DNA of 64,000 bases from Thiohalomonas sp041685045 (GCA_041685045.1 JAWLGP010000007.1:121367-185366); one strand, 5' to 3'. Shown: positions 21,085-29,979, counted from the stretch's first letter. Notes: generated by a model not told the origin, from the sequence alone. Program-made: numbers and translations.

Positions 21085-21845
21085 AGGCTACAGCAGCTTA
21101 GTTGAAAAGCGATATCGCTGTCCGTTTGGACCGGTCTGCCGCCATCGGGTTTCATAAACCGTACACTGAACCGGTGTTTACCGCCGCTGATTTCGGCAAA
21201 AACGGCGGAGTCGATCAGTACCGAGATGCGCAGCAACTGGTACGGAATGCCGGCATCCAGGGACTGCTGATAGACCCCCTTCTCCGCGGTACGATGCCGC
21301 GGTTCGGCACTGTTTCTCACCAGCTTGAGCAGCAGCTCCACCGGCTGTCGAACGACATCGATAGAAGCATTCCAGCGCTCGAGGTCCGCAATCCGGAGGT
21401 CCGGCGCACGTTCGAGCCAACAATGATAGGCCGGCAAATCGAAATCACAGGTCCCCCCGGGGATGCTGGTGCGTTGCCGTACGCCGGCAAGCAGGTCGTC
21501 CTCCCGGAGGACCTGTCCGAGCTGGCCGTTGTGACCGTGGAGGTTGGCGCGCAGTCGTTCGAGCGCCCGCAGCACGGTTCCCAGCCGGCTGTGATCGACG
21601 CCGGGGTTTTCCAGCAGCGGCTGCAGATTGGCCGAGGCCCGCTCCATCTCCTTCATCAGTTCGGTCTTCAGGTCCCCCCGACCGAAAATATCGAGGATTT
21701 CCATATAGGTGAGCACCGTCATGCGGCTGTCCCAGGCGGACTTGCCGTGCAGGTAATGGTTTACCTGCTTGAACAGGTGCTCCAGTCGCAACAGCGTGCG
21801 CACGCGTTCGTTGAGCGGATGTTCGTAAGTGACGGACTTGTGCAC
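21081..21845 (-). CDS. zapD: ZapD, FtsZ-bundling division protein
   Basis: Cytoplasmic protein (formerly DUF1342) that cross-links FtsZ protofilaments. It has 254 residues, with a typical N-terminus YEHPLNERVRTLLRLEHLF, followed by HYLHGKSAWDSRMTVLTYMEILDIF and, later, CDFDLPAYHCWLERAP. The start is a GTG at 21845; no ATG fits closer to the conserved N-terminus. It is first in the yacG pair and is separated from coaE by 337 nt of repeat-rich DNA, so it probably has its own promoter. Confidence 0.93.
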   Translation of the reverse strand: MHKSVTYEHPLNERVRTLLRLEHLFKQVNHYLHGKSAWDSRMTVLTYMEILDIFGRGDLKTELMKEMERASANLQPLLENPGVDHSRLGTVLRALERLRANLHGHNGQLGQVLREDDLLAGVRQRTSIPGGTCDFDLPAYHCWLERAPDLRIADLERWNASIDVVRQPVELLLKLVRNSAEPRHRTAEKGVYQQSLDAGIPYQLLRISVLIDSAVFAEISGGKHRFSVRFMKPDGGRPVQTDSDIAFQLSCCSL

Positions 21846-21957
21846 GTTAATGGGGGCGGATAGTGAAGTCGAAGGACCTATGATAGTCCAAGGTCCGCTA
21901 CCGGATGAAGTGAAACGAGATTGGCGCTAACCGAAGGTGAGTTGCGGTCCAATAGAT

Positions 21958-22060
21958 GTAGGGCGGGTTAGGTGCGTCACCCAAGCCGGGGTGGGCACCT
22001 TCTGACCGCGGCGTAACCCGACGCGCCGGCGTCGGATTACGCTGCCCTAACCCGACCTAC
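21958..22060. repeat. Family A inverted repeat, copy 2
   Basis: Arms GTAGGGCGGGTTAG (21958-21971) and CTAACCCGACCTAC (22047-22060) pair with one mismatch. The interior CACCCAAGCCGGGGTGGG and GTAACCCGACGCGCCGGCGTCGGATTAC closely match copy 3 at 39235-39338. Confidence 0.85.
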
Positions 22061-22094
22061 GGGAGCTCACCACATCCTACCGGAGGGATGATGC

Positions 22095-22166
22095 GTAGGG
22101 TGTCGGTGAGGAACGAACCGCACCGGCGGCGGCGGGAACGACGCGGTTCGCAGGCTCACCACATCC
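22095..22166. repeat. Family B element, copy 1
   Basis: GTGAGGAACGAACCGCACC at 22106-22124 faces GCGGTTCGCAGGCTCACCACATCC at 22143-22166, forming imperfect inverted arms (GGTGAG/CTCACC, CGAACCGC/GCGGTTCG). Related copies lie at 38030, 38586 and 47741. Confidence 0.75.
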
Positions 22167-22182
22167 GGGAGGTGAGTTGTAA

Positions 22183-22773
22183 TCAGACCATCTTCAGGTA
22201 GCGGTCGTGGAGTTGCCGTATTTGGGCTTCCAACGCCTCGGGCGGACCGCTGTTGGCAATCACGTCGTCGGCCGCCGCAAGGCGCTCCGTCCGGGAGACC
22301 TGATGGCCCATGATGGCGCGGACCTGCTGCTCACTGACGCCATCCCGGTCCAATGTCCGCCTGACTTGCTCCGACTCCGGGCAGTCGACGACCAACACCC
22401 GATCCACCATCTCGCCCCAACCCTTCTCTACCAGGAGCGGTATCACCAACAGCACATAGGGGGCTTCCGTTGATTCGGCCTTGAGCTCCATGGCCTCACG
22501 GATCAGGGGATGCAGCAATGCCTCGAGTCGTTGATGGCTATCGCTGTCTTTGAACACCCGTTCACGAAGCCGACCCCGGTCCAGGGCGCCGCTGGCATCC
22601 AGTACATCAGGACCGAACGCCTCCACGATGGCGGCCAGGCCGGCGGCTCCGGGTTCGACCACCCGTCGGGCGAGCTCGTCGGCATCGATGACCGGCACCC
22701 CGTGTGCGGCAAAAAGACGGGCTACCGTGGACTTGCCGCAGCCGATGCCGCCGGTCAGACCAACCCGCAGCAT
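22183..22773 (-). CDS. coaE: CoaE, dephospho-CoA kinase
   Basis: Last step of coenzyme A synthesis. It has 196 residues, with P-loop GLTGGIGCGKSTV near residue 5 and the VIDADELARRVVEPG substrate segment near residue 29. The ATG at 22773 lies one base from the pilD stop, consistent with the conserved pilB-pilC-pilD-coaE gene string. Nothing is unusual. Confidence 0.97.
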   Translation of the reverse strand: MLRVGLTGGIGCGKSTVARLFAAHGVPVIDADELARRVVEPGAAGLAAIVEAFGPDVLDASGALDRGRLRERVFKDSDSHQRLEALLHPLIREAMELKAESTEAPYVLLVIPLLVEKGWGEMVDRVLVVDCPESEQVRRTLDRDGVSEQQVRAIMGHQVSRTERLAAADDVIANSGPPEALEAQIRQLHDRYLKMV

Positions 22774-22774
22774 G

Positions 22775-23650
22775 TCAGGTCGGGGCGGTCCAGCGCAGGT
22801 AGGCCGCGGTCAGCTCCTGGCCCCAGATCAGGGCGATCCATCCGGCTGCCGCCAGATAGGGCCCGAACGGGATGGGCACACTGCGTTCGTGCTTCCGAAA
22901 GACAATCAAGCTGATGCCGACCACCGCACCCACCAACGAGGAGAGCAGGATCACCAGCGGCAACTGCTGCCAACCGAGCCAGGCCCCGAGCAGCGCCAGC
23001 AGCTTGAAGTCGCCGTAGCCCATGCCCTCCTTGCCGGTCAGCAGCCGGAACAGGTGATAGACGCTCCAGAGGGAGAGATAACCGGCAAGCGCCCCGACCA
23101 GGGCGGTTTGCACCGGGACAAAGACTGCCCACAAGCTGATCGCGAGTCCAAACCAAAGCACCGGTTGGGTAATGGCGTCTGGCAGCAGTTGATGGTCCAG
23201 GTCAATGAAGGTGAGCGCAATCAGTGTCCAGGTCAGCAGCAGCGCAAACAGCGCAGAGAGGCCAAAGCCGAAGTGCCACGCGACCACCGCACTCAACACC
23301 GCAGTGAGCAGCTCGACGATCGGATAACGCGCGGAAATAGGTGCCTTGCAGTGGCGACACAGGCCCCGTTGCAGCAGATAGCTGATGACGGGGATATTTT
23401 CCAGTGCCCCGATGGGGTGCTGGCAGTTCGGACAGCGCGAACGCGGAACGGCAAGATTGAAGGGCGGTTCGTCTTTCTCGGGCTCTTCCTCGCCTGCCAG
23501 TTCGCGGCAATGGACATGCCACTCACGCTCCATCATCAGCGGCAGTCGGTGGATGACCACATTCAGAAAACTGCCGATGGCAAGGCTGACAACAAATACA
23601 GCCCCAACAAACAACAACAGAGAACTTTCCAAGGCTTCGACCGGCATCAC
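22775..23650 (-). CDS. pilD: PilD, type IV prepilin peptidase and N-methyltransferase
   Basis: Inner-membrane aspartic protease that removes the prepilin leader and methylates the new N-terminus. It has 291 residues and seven or eight helices. The cytoplasmic zinc loop has two CxxC pairs (CPNCQHPIG and CRHCKAP, near residues 73 and 98). Catalytic aspartates are seen in FIDLDHQLLPDAIT near residue 149 and in the GYGD motif GMGYGDFKLLALLGAW near residue 209. The start is GTG 23650 or ATG 23647; both touch the pilC stop. It would process the short pilin encoded at 30003-30182. Confidence 0.96.
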   Translation of the reverse strand: MMPVEALESSLLLFVGAVFVVSLAIGSFLNVVIHRLPLMMEREWHVHCRELAGEEEPEKDEPPFNLAVPRSRCPNCQHPIGALENIPVISYLLQRGLCRHCKAPISARYPIVELLTAVLSAVVAWHFGFGLSALFALLLTWTLIALTFIDLDHQLLPDAITQPVLWFGLAISLWAVFVPVQTALVGALAGYLSLWSVYHLFRLLTGKEGMGYGDFKLLALLGAWLGWQQLPLVILLSSLVGAVVGISLIVFRKHERSVPIPFGPYLAAAGWIALIWGQELTAAYLRWTAPT

Positions 23651-24873
23651 ATGATCGAGCCCATTTTGAAGATCGGCAGGTACATGGCAATAACCAACCC
23701 ACCGACCAGGACACCGAGAACCGCCATGATCAAGGGTTCGAGCAGGCTGCTCAAGGCATCCACGGCGTCGTCCACTTCCGCCTCGTAAAAGTCGGCCACT
23801 TTGCTCAACATGGCATCCAGTGAACCGGCCTCTTCACCGATCGATACCATTTGCACCACCATGTTCGGGAAGATTGCCGTTCGGGTCATGGACTCGGTCA
23901 GTGAGGTACCGGTGGACACTTCACTGCGCATGGTCATTACGGCGTTACCATAGACCACATTGCCAATCGCGCCTGCGACCGATTCCAGTGCATCGACGAG
24001 CGGGACGCCAGCGGCAAACATGGTCGATAACGTGCGGGCAAAGCGGGCGATGGCCGCCTTGTTGAGAATGTCCCCGATGACCGGGATCTTGAGCGAGAGC
24101 CGGTCCAAGCCGTCCTGGATGGCTTTCGAACGTTCTTTCGCCTTTGCAAAGGCAACAGCTCCGCCACCGACCCCGCCGAAAACTGCCCACCAGTAGCTCT
24201 GGAAGAAGTCCGACAGCTGAATGACGAACATGGTCAGGGCGGGCAAGTCCGCACCAAATCCAGAAAAAAGCTCGGAGAATTGTGGGATGACGAATATGAG
24301 TAGAATGGCGGTAATGATAAAAGCCACCACCAAAACCGCCGTCGGATAGAACAGGGCCTTTTTGACCTTGGACTTGATCGCCTCAGTTTTCTCTTTGTAG
24401 GTAGCGATCTTGTCCAGCAGGGTCTCAAGGATACCGGCCTGTTCACCGGCATGAACGAGATTGCAGGTCAGGGCGTCAAAATATTTCGGGTGCTTGCGGA
24501 GCGATTCCGCCAAATTGACCCCCCCTTCCACATCGGATTTGATGGCGAGAACCAACTCCTGCATGCTCGGATTTTCGTGCCCGCGTCCGATGATCTCGAA
24601 CGATTGCACCAGCGGTACGCCCGACGACATCATCGTCGCCATCTGACGGGCAAAAATGGCGATGTCCTTCGGCGTTATTTTTTTCCCTTTTGCAGCAGAG
24701 CCGCCAAACAGTGGCTTTGCCTTCTTGCGGACCTTGGTGGGGTTGATCCCCTGCTTGCGCAAGCTGGCTTTGACCAGCGATGCGCTGGCCCCACGAGTCT
24801 CTCCACCGGTGCGCTTGCCGCTCCGGTCCGTCCCCTCCCAAAGGAAGGTGTCCTGCTTAGCCGCTTGTGCCAT
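23647..24873 (-). CDS. pilC: PilC, type IV pilus inner-membrane platform protein
   Basis: Polytopic platform protein that couples the PilB motor to pilin insertion. It has 408 residues with two repeated GSPII_F domains: the first around residues 70-195 (FARQMATMMSSGVPLVQSFEII, then a helix pair), the second around 275-400 (FARTLSTMFAAGVPLVDALESV). The ATG follows the pilB stop by 2 nt, and the stop overlaps the pilD start. Confidence 0.97.
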   Translation of the reverse strand: MAQAAKQDTFLWEGTDRSGKRTGGETRGASASLVKASLRKQGINPTKVRKKAKPLFGGSAAKGKKITPKDIAIFARQMATMMSSGVPLVQSFEIIGRGHENPSMQELVLAIKSDVEGGVNLAESLRKHPKYFDALTCNLVHAGEQAGILETLLDKIATYKEKTEAIKSKVKKALFYPTAVLVVAFIITAILLIFVIPQFSELFSGFGADLPALTMFVIQLSDFFQSYWWAVFGGVGGGAVAFAKAKERSKAIQDGLDRLSLKIPVIGDILNKAAIARFARTLSTMFAAGVPLVDALESVAGAIGNVVYGNAVMTMRSEVSTGTSLTESMTRTAIFPNMVVQMVSIGEEAGSLDAMLSKVADFYEAEVDDAVDALSSLLEPLIMAVLGVLVGGLVIAMYLPIFKMGSIM

Positions 24874-24875
24874 GG

Positions 24876-26591
24876 TCAGTCTTTCGTCACACGGTTGACT
24901 TCTTCAAGGCTGGTGACCCCCTGCATGACCTTCTTGAGGCCCGATTCGCGGAGGTCCGGAATGCCTTCCTTCTTCGCCTGGTCCGCCAGATCGATGGCGT
25001 TGCCCCCCTTCATGATTAGCCGCCCCATTTCTTCGGAGATGGCCATGACCTGATATATACCAACACGACCCTTGTAGCCGCTTTGACAACGGTCACATCC
25101 CACAGCCTTGTAGATGGTCAATCCCGCCAGGTCCTCCGGCTTGAAGCCTTCCTGCAGCAACGCCTCGCGGGGGACATCTTCCGGTTGCTTGCAGTGGTTG
25201 CAGAGACGGCGTGCGAGGCGCTGGGCAATGATGAGGCTGACGGCGGACGCGATGTTATAGGGGGCAACCCCGATGTTCACCAGACGCCCCAGGGTCTGCG
25301 GGGCATCGTTGGTATGCAGCGTCGAGAGCACCAAGTGGCCGGTCTGGGCCGCCTTGATGGCGATTTCGGCGGTTTCGATGTCACGAATCTCACCCACCAT
25401 GATGACGTCCGGGTCCTGGCGGAGAAAGGCCTTGAGGGCCGAGGAGAAGGTCAGCCCCACCTTGGGATTGACGTTGACCTGATTGATCCCGGTCAGGTTG
25501 ATTTCCGCGGGGTCCTCCGCCGTGGAGATGTTGCGGTCGGGGGTGTTGAGGATGTTGAGACCGGTGTAGAGCGAGACGGTTTTACCCGAGCCCGTAGGCC
25601 CAGTGACCAAGATCATCCCATAGGGTTTGGCCAGGGCGTCCAGATAGAGCTTCTTTTGTTCCGGTTCGTACCCGAGCACATCGATGCCGAGCTTGGCGCT
25701 GGAGGGGTCCAGGATACGCAGTACGATCTTTTCCCCAAACAGGGTCGGGCAGGTATTGACACGAAAGTCGATCGCCTTGTTCTTGGATAGCGTCAACTTG
25801 ATTCGCCCATCCTGGGGCACCCGCCGTTCGGAGATGTCCAGACGTGACATAACCTTGACCCGCGCGGAAATTTTTCCCGCCAACTGAACGGGAGGGGCTG
25901 CCACCTCCTGGAGAATGCCGTCTTGGCGGAAGCGGACTCGATAACTCTTTTCGTAGGGCTCCAAGTGGATATCGGACGCGCCTTTGTTGATGGCATCCAG
26001 CAAAATTTTATTAATGAAGCGAACGACCGGTGCATCATCGATTTCACTATCGGCGGAGGAGTCGGGCTTGCTGTCCTCCTCCTCCGCCGAGATATCCAAG
26101 TCATCCAGGTCCGAATCGCCCAGACCGGCCATGGAGGTGTCATTGGCATCGAGTGCCGCCTCGATTACTCGCGCCAGCTTGTCTTCTTCGGCGAGAACCG
26201 CTTCGGTATTGGCACCGACGTGAAACTTGATCTCGTCCAGCGCGGTCAGGTTGGTCGGGTCCGCGACCGCGACGAACAAGCGATTTCCGCGCTTGTAGAG
26301 GGGTAACGCGTGATGAGCCCTGATCAGTTTTTCACTGACGAGTTTGACAATATCCGGATCGACTTCCACCACGGATATGTCTAGCAGGGGAACGCCGAAT
26401 TCATGAGAGGCCGCCGTGGCGATCGCCTTGGAACTGACCAGATTTTTCTCGACCAGGTAGGTAACCAGCGGAGTCTTGGCCTTGTTGGCCGCCTCCACGG
26501 CCTTTTCCGCATCAGCTTCGGAAAGTAGATTGTCGCGGATCAGTCGACGCGCCAGCCCGCTCAGCTGGATTCTAACTCCGGTACTCGCCAT
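24876..26591 (-). CDS. pilB: PilB, type IV pilus extension ATPase
   Basis: Hexameric cytoplasmic motor that powers pilus assembly. It has 571 residues. The N-terminal MshEN-like domain (about 1-150) is followed by an acidic linker, then the ATPase: Walker A GPTGSGKTVSLYTGL near residue 330, Asp box QDPDVIMVGEIRDIETAEIA, His box STLHTNDAPQTLGRL, and a zinc-binding pair of CxxC motifs (CNHCKQPE and CDRCQSG). No pilT or pilU is near. A 190-nt gap separates it from the upstream ABC ATPase gene, unlike the tight pilB-pilC-pilD spacing. Confidence 0.97.
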   Translation of the reverse strand: MASTGVRIQLSGLARRLIRDNLLSEADAEKAVEAANKAKTPLVTYLVEKNLVSSKAIATAASHEFGVPLLDISVVEVDPDIVKLVSEKLIRAHHALPLYKRGNRLFVAVADPTNLTALDEIKFHVGANTEAVLAEEDKLARVIEAALDANDTSMAGLGDSDLDDLDISAEEEDSKPDSSADSEIDDAPVVRFINKILLDAINKGASDIHLEPYEKSYRVRFRQDGILQEVAAPPVQLAGKISARVKVMSRLDISERRVPQDGRIKLTLSKNKAIDFRVNTCPTLFGEKIVLRILDPSSAKLGIDVLGYEPEQKKLYLDALAKPYGMILVTGPTGSGKTVSLYTGLNILNTPDRNISTAEDPAEINLTGINQVNVNPKVGLTFSSALKAFLRQDPDVIMVGEIRDIETAEIAIKAAQTGHLVLSTLHTNDAPQTLGRLVNIGVAPYNIASAVSLIIAQRLARRLCNHCKQPEDVPREALLQEGFKPEDLAGLTIYKAVGCDRCQSGYKGRVGIYQVMAISEEMGRLIMKGGNAIDLADQAKKEGIPDLRESGLKKVMQGVTSLEEVNRVTKD

Positions 26592-26781
26592 TTTTGTTCG
26601 CTTCGGCTGAAGGTTCGAAAGCCCTAACTATATGATAGTGTAAAGAAATACGCTACCGACGATGCCATTTTCTTCGGTCAGAAAGGATCGCGTTGTGACT
26701 CGGGTCACGAAAGCGGTCGAGGTGCGTCGGCAATGGATACCGGCATGGGGAGATGCGTGGCACCCATAGGAAGGGCTGTTC

Positions 26782-27705
26782 TTAAGCGTTCTGCGGGACA
26801 CTTTGCGGAACTCTTTCCCCTCGCTCTTCCAGAATTCGGAAAAACACACGTTCGAGGGACACCAACGGTTTCACGTTCAGCAGTTGTCCGCCTCCCTGGT
26901 TGAGTTTGATCAGCCATGCGGGGAGTTCTTGCTGGCTTAACTCCAATTCGAACTCGTTTTGGCGGATGGCTGTTCCTTCCGAAAGGCTATCGCTTTGATA
27001 GCGGATGAGAAAACGGTCCGCGTGTTCGGCCATCAGCTCTCGTGGGGAACGGGTCGTGAGTAGTTCACCTTGATTGATAAACCCGAAGCGATCGGCGATG
27101 CGTTCCACATCATGCAGGACGTGGGAGGTGAAGAAGATGGCGCCACCCTGTTTTTTATAGTCCGCCAGAATATCAACAACATCCTTTCGCCCGACCGGGT
27201 CGAGACCGGACAGAGGCTCGTCGAGGACAAGAAGCTTCGGGGACACGGCCATCGCATGCGCCAGAGCAACCCGCTGCACGGTGCCTTTGGACAACAGCCG
27301 AATTCGCTGACTGGCGGCGTGTGCGACCGAAAACCGTTCAAGCCATTCCCGACACCAGGCATCGGGGGCAGGGGGCCGGATACCGTACATGGCGAGCGCG
27401 GTTCGAAGGAGTTCCAGTGGCGTAAGCTGCTCATAAAGCGCCGGCGACTCGGGGACGTAGGCGACTCCACGGCGTGCGTCGGGTCGACGTGCTGAAATCC
27501 CGTAAAGCTCGACAGCACCTTGATAATCATTGATCACGTCGAGCATGATCTTGATGGTGGTTGACTTGCCGGCACCGTTGGGGCCTACAAAACCGAACAC
27601 CTCTCCGGCGGGAATGCGAAAGTTAACGTCGTGCAGTGCGCGGACCGACTGCCCTTTTTTTTTGAAAATCTTGCTGACCGATTGAAACTCAAGTGCGATA
27701 TCCAT
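26782..27705 (-). CDS. ABC transporter ATP-binding protein, PilH-like by position
   Basis: A 307-residue ATPase of the ABC-2 exporter type. Walker A GPNGAGKSTTIKIM is near residue 40, the Q-loop region reads YVPESPALYEQLTPLELL, the signature is LSKGTVQRVALAHAM (LSKGT in place of LSGGQ), and Walker B is LLVLDEPLSGLDP near residue 163. A C-terminal extension of about 80 residues carries no recognised domain. It is co-oriented with a permease and a TPR-like protein between the pilin and pilB. In Myxococcus an ABC transporter (pilGHI) lies beside pilA and is required for pili; the equivalence here is inferred from gene order and type. Confidence 0.85.
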   Translation of the reverse strand: MDIALEFQSVSKIFKKKGQSVRALHDVNFRIPAGEVFGFVGPNGAGKSTTIKIMLDVINDYQGAVELYGISARRPDARRGVAYVPESPALYEQLTPLELLRTALAMYGIRPPAPDAWCREWLERFSVAHAASQRIRLLSKGTVQRVALAHAMAVSPKLLVLDEPLSGLDPVGRKDVVDILADYKKQGGAIFFTSHVLHDVERIADRFGFINQGELLTTRSPRELMAEHADRFLIRYQSDSLSEGTAIRQNEFELELSQQELPAWLIKLNQGGGQLLNVKPLVSLERVFFRILEERGERVPQSVPQNA

Positions 27706-27760
27706 TGCTCGTTTCCAAGTGCGCGCTTAGCTGTTCGGAAGTGCTGGAGTCCGTCGTGCA

Positions 27761-28579
27761 TTAACGTATCTTGACCTGCCCAAGCCGGAACGTCCCGTCG
27801 ATAAACTCGTAACCGATACGCAAGGGGTCTTCAGGGAAGATGCGCAGAATACCCGCAGTTAACAGCTCGTCGGGGCTCTTGAGGGGCCGGCCAACTTGGT
27901 TTTCGTATTTCTCTTGTGCTTCGCGCAGTAGCAGCAAACCCTCCAAACGAACGATCCTCTTCTCGAGCATCGCTTTTAACCCAGGATCGGATGCGAGTTC
28001 CTTTTCGTGGTTGAGATAAGTCACCATGAGCCGTTCATCACCGATTTCGGCGGCGCGGATCCGAATGGCAATGCTCTTGAGAGCTGCAACGTTCGATGTG
28101 GAGCGTTTGGCTGCTTCCTCAATCGCGTGCTGCGCCGCTTGTGCATTCCGATTGAGGAACAGCTCATTGAGGCCGTAAAAAAAAGGAGGATATTCATCCC
28201 AAAAACGGCAATCGGCGGCCAATCGGAGGAGTTCGCTTCCCTCGTCCTGCGCGCCGCCGAGCGACAGCAGAGCATTTCCAATGTAGTAGTTGTCTTCATG
28301 GCACGCATTGAGCTCGGCAACCACGTGATGGGCGCGTATAAGATAGGCTGTATTGGACTCGCCCGTCCCTCCTCCCGTCGCCGCAATGCGCATCGCTTCC
28401 AGATTGGCCCCGAGGAAGCGATCTCCGCCATACATCAACAGCTGCACGGGCGCGCTGATTACCACGCGACCTTCCATCGCTGGCTGCGGAGCGTGGGGGG
28501 TTACTGTGTGGCCTTTGATGTAGACGCTGCCCAAAAAGGCAAGAAAAAAAACCACCGCAAACAGGGGACTGAACCGCAT
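27761..28579 (-). CDS. Membrane-anchored TPR-like protein in the pilus ABC cluster (PilG-like by position)
   Basis: The family is not recognised. The 272-residue protein has an N-terminal hydrophobic anchor (residues about 5-22) and then an exported, mostly helical domain with repeat-like helices between residues 70 and 215 (AYLIRAHHVVAELNACHEDNYYIGNALLSL and later AIEEAAKRSTSNVAALKSIA), suggestive of TPR/HAT repeats. The C-terminal stretch contains EDPLRIGYEFIDGTFRLG. It is placed between the permease (3-nt gap) and the ATPase (55-nt gap), so it is probably a periplasmic partner of the transporter, as PilG is thought to be in Myxococcus. Homology to PilG was not tested. Confidence 0.65.
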   Translation of the reverse strand: MRFSPLFAVVFFLAFLGSVYIKGHTVTPHAPQPAMEGRVVISAPVQLLMYGGDRFLGANLEAMRIAATGGGTGESNTAYLIRAHHVVAELNACHEDNYYIGNALLSLGGAQDEGSELLRLAADCRFWDEYPPFFYGLNELFLNRNAQAAQHAIEEAAKRSTSNVAALKSIAIRIRAAEIGDERLMVTYLNHEKELASDPGLKAMLEKRIVRLEGLLLLREAQEKYENQVGRPLKSPDELLTAGILRIFPEDPLRIGYEFIDGTFRLGQVKIR

Positions 28580-28582
28580 TGG

Positions 28583-29404
28583 TTAGGAAAATCGCTTGCG
28601 TTGAATTGCCCAAATGGCGAGGCCGATGAAGCCAGCACCATACCCCACACTGCCCAAGAGGGTAATGGCCCAACTCTCCGGCACAAACGTCCATGAGCCG
28701 TAGAGGGCTGCCATACGGGTGTCCAGGGCAGCCAAATCGGGGAGCAAATAGCCGAGTAACTCGACCGAATCACCGTATCGATCTGCATGGCTGACGACAT
28801 CAGGGTGGTCGCGCAGCAGCGCCACAATTGTGGAATAGGAGCGGGCGGCGATAGCGAATCCGAGTGTGCCCACCAGCACGAAACTGGGCGTTACCGCGAC
28901 CACCGCCAGGAATGTCGCGACGCAGGTGACAACCAACAGGTCGGCTGCCAAAAAACTCAAAGTTACCCAGTATGGGGCGCCCAACGCGACCGGCGTCGAC
29001 TGCTCGTAACCCGTGCCGACCCACCAGATTACACCGGCAAGCAGCAGTCCGACGGTGACCAACAAAACGGCGCTGAGTGTCGCCACCACTGCTACGCGGC
29101 CCAAGAGAAAGCCATAGCGCGGCCTGGGGTAGGTTAACGACATCAGGAAGTAACGCCGGTCGAACTCACGGGAGAAAAGTTCTTGAACGAGGATGATGAT
29201 GGCCAGGGGCAGTGCCAGGCGTAGCACGGAAAGACCGACATCCAAGCCCACAGTCGCCGGCTGGCGGGCACTGAACTGGGCTGCCAGCAAGGCGGCCCCG
29301 ACGACAAACACGACCAGCCAAGCGGCTATGGAGAGGAAACGGGCGCGTAGCGCAAGCCGGACTCCCGACACGCAATCCGGACGCAGCGAAGATGTCAAGC
29401 ACAT
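28583..29404 (-). CDS. ABC-2 type permease, PilI-like by position
   Basis: A 273-residue membrane protein with six predicted helices: roughly 24-45, 59-76, 103-127, 149-175, 178-195 and 245-265. The EFDRRYFLMSLTYPRPRYGFLLGR stretch after helix 2 resembles the coupling region of ABC-2 permeases. It forms the membrane half of the transporter with the ATPase encoded at 26782-27705. It starts 128 nt downstream of the secreted-protein gene, beyond a strong hairpin. The substrate is unknown; a role in pilin or partner-protein handling is inferred from position. Confidence 0.75.
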   Translation of the reverse strand: MCLTSSLRPDCVSGVRLALRARFLSIAAWLVVFVVGAALLAAQFSARQPATVGLDVGLSVLRLALPLAIIILVQELFSREFDRRYFLMSLTYPRPRYGFLLGRVAVVATLSAVLLVTVGLLLAGVIWWVGTGYEQSTPVALGAPYWVTLSFLAADLLVVTCVATFLAVVAVTPSFVLVGTLGFAIAARSYSTIVALLRDHPDVVSHADRYGDSVELLGYLLPDLAALDTRMAALYGSWTFVPESWAITLLGSVGYGAGFIGLAIWAIQRKRFS

Positions 29405-29467
29405 GGGTGATTGTTACTCAAAGTGCCGCTCGGGTCTCCCTGCGCACATTTTTCGTTAAACAATTGC

Positions 29468-29507
29468 CAATTCTTTCGGGGCGGTGTTGATCGCCCCGAA
29501 AGAATTG
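29468..29507 (-). terminator. Strong hairpin between the secreted pilin partner and the ABC genes
   Basis: Sixteen perfectly paired bases, CAATTCTTTCGGGGCG at 29468-29483 and its complement at 29492-29507, around an 8-nt loop. On the minus strand it follows the stop at 29533 by 25 nt. It is trailed by GCAATTGTTT, a short T-containing tail, so it may be a terminator or an mRNA stabiliser with read-through. Confidence 0.75.
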
Positions 29508-29532
29508 TTGCAGACCCGAGAAGCGGTTCTGC

Positions 29533-29979
29533 TTAGTCCCACAAATCGGTGGCTACGATGGTAGCGGCAGTACACTTTCCGCTAAGGAGGTACTCAGCAA
29601 CGACCCCGCCGTCACTGCTGACCCCGTAAGACTTGTAGTCAGGGATATCGGCCAGGATATCGCCCGCTGCGGTGCAATTGCCGTGATTCCAGACCGGAAC
29701 CGATGCGGTACCGGAGTTCACGCACGTGAGTGGTGAACGTCGCCCGCCCTCGTGGCAAGCAGCAACCTTGACTGTGTTGTCGGCTTCGTGGCATTCGAGA
29801 GCGCCATGCACATTGCTGGACAGCCCGACCTTGACGTTTTCGCCGAGCAGGGCACACTGATAACTACCTGAATCCTTCTTGACGGTTACGTTTCCTTGAA
29901 ATGCGGTGGGCGCGGCCATCGCCGTCGTCGACATGCCGGCGGCAAGGGCGAGGGCAGCTGCCATATAACTCTTTTTCAT
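29533..29979 (-). CDS. Small secreted cysteine-containing protein, probable pilin partner (Spc/PilA-C-like by position)
   Basis: The family is not recognised. The 148-residue product begins MKKSYMAAALALAAGMSTTAMA, a clear Sec signal with cleavage after AMA. The mature part of about 126 residues has six cysteines (QCALL, LECHEA, AACHEGG, LTCVN, GNCTAAG, GKCTAA), enough for three disulfides. CHE occurs twice, but there is no CxxCH heme motif. A strong ribosome site, TAAGGAGAAGACCC, precedes the ATG, which lies 23 nt after the pilin stop. In Geobacter the short pilin is followed by a gene for a secreted partner (Spc); the analogy is positional and sequence homology is unproven. It may form the missing globular head of the pilin. 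Confidence 0.75.
   Translation of the reverse strand: MKKSYMAAALALAAGMSTTAMAAPTAFQGNVTVKKDSGSYQCALLGENVKVGLSSNVHGALECHEADNTVKVAACHEGGRRSPLTCVNSGTASVPVWNHGNCTAAGDILADIPDYKSYGVSSDGGVVAEYLLSGKCTAATIVATDLWD

Larger units (their letters stand above)
21846..22182. other. Gene-free gap holding two repeat elements
   Basis: The 337-nt gap between zapD and coaE contains no plausible gene. It holds a family A inverted repeat and a family B element almost back to back, joined by a CTCACCACATCCTAC fragment at 22066-22080. The last 16 nt before the coaE stop codon are plain. A zapD promoter should lie in the left 100 nt, but no clear hexamers are seen. Confidence 0.7.

Noticed and set aside
29533..29979. 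Cytochrome c from the two CHE motifs of the secreted protein
   Set aside because: No CxxCH motif; the CHE cysteines lack a partner two residues before.
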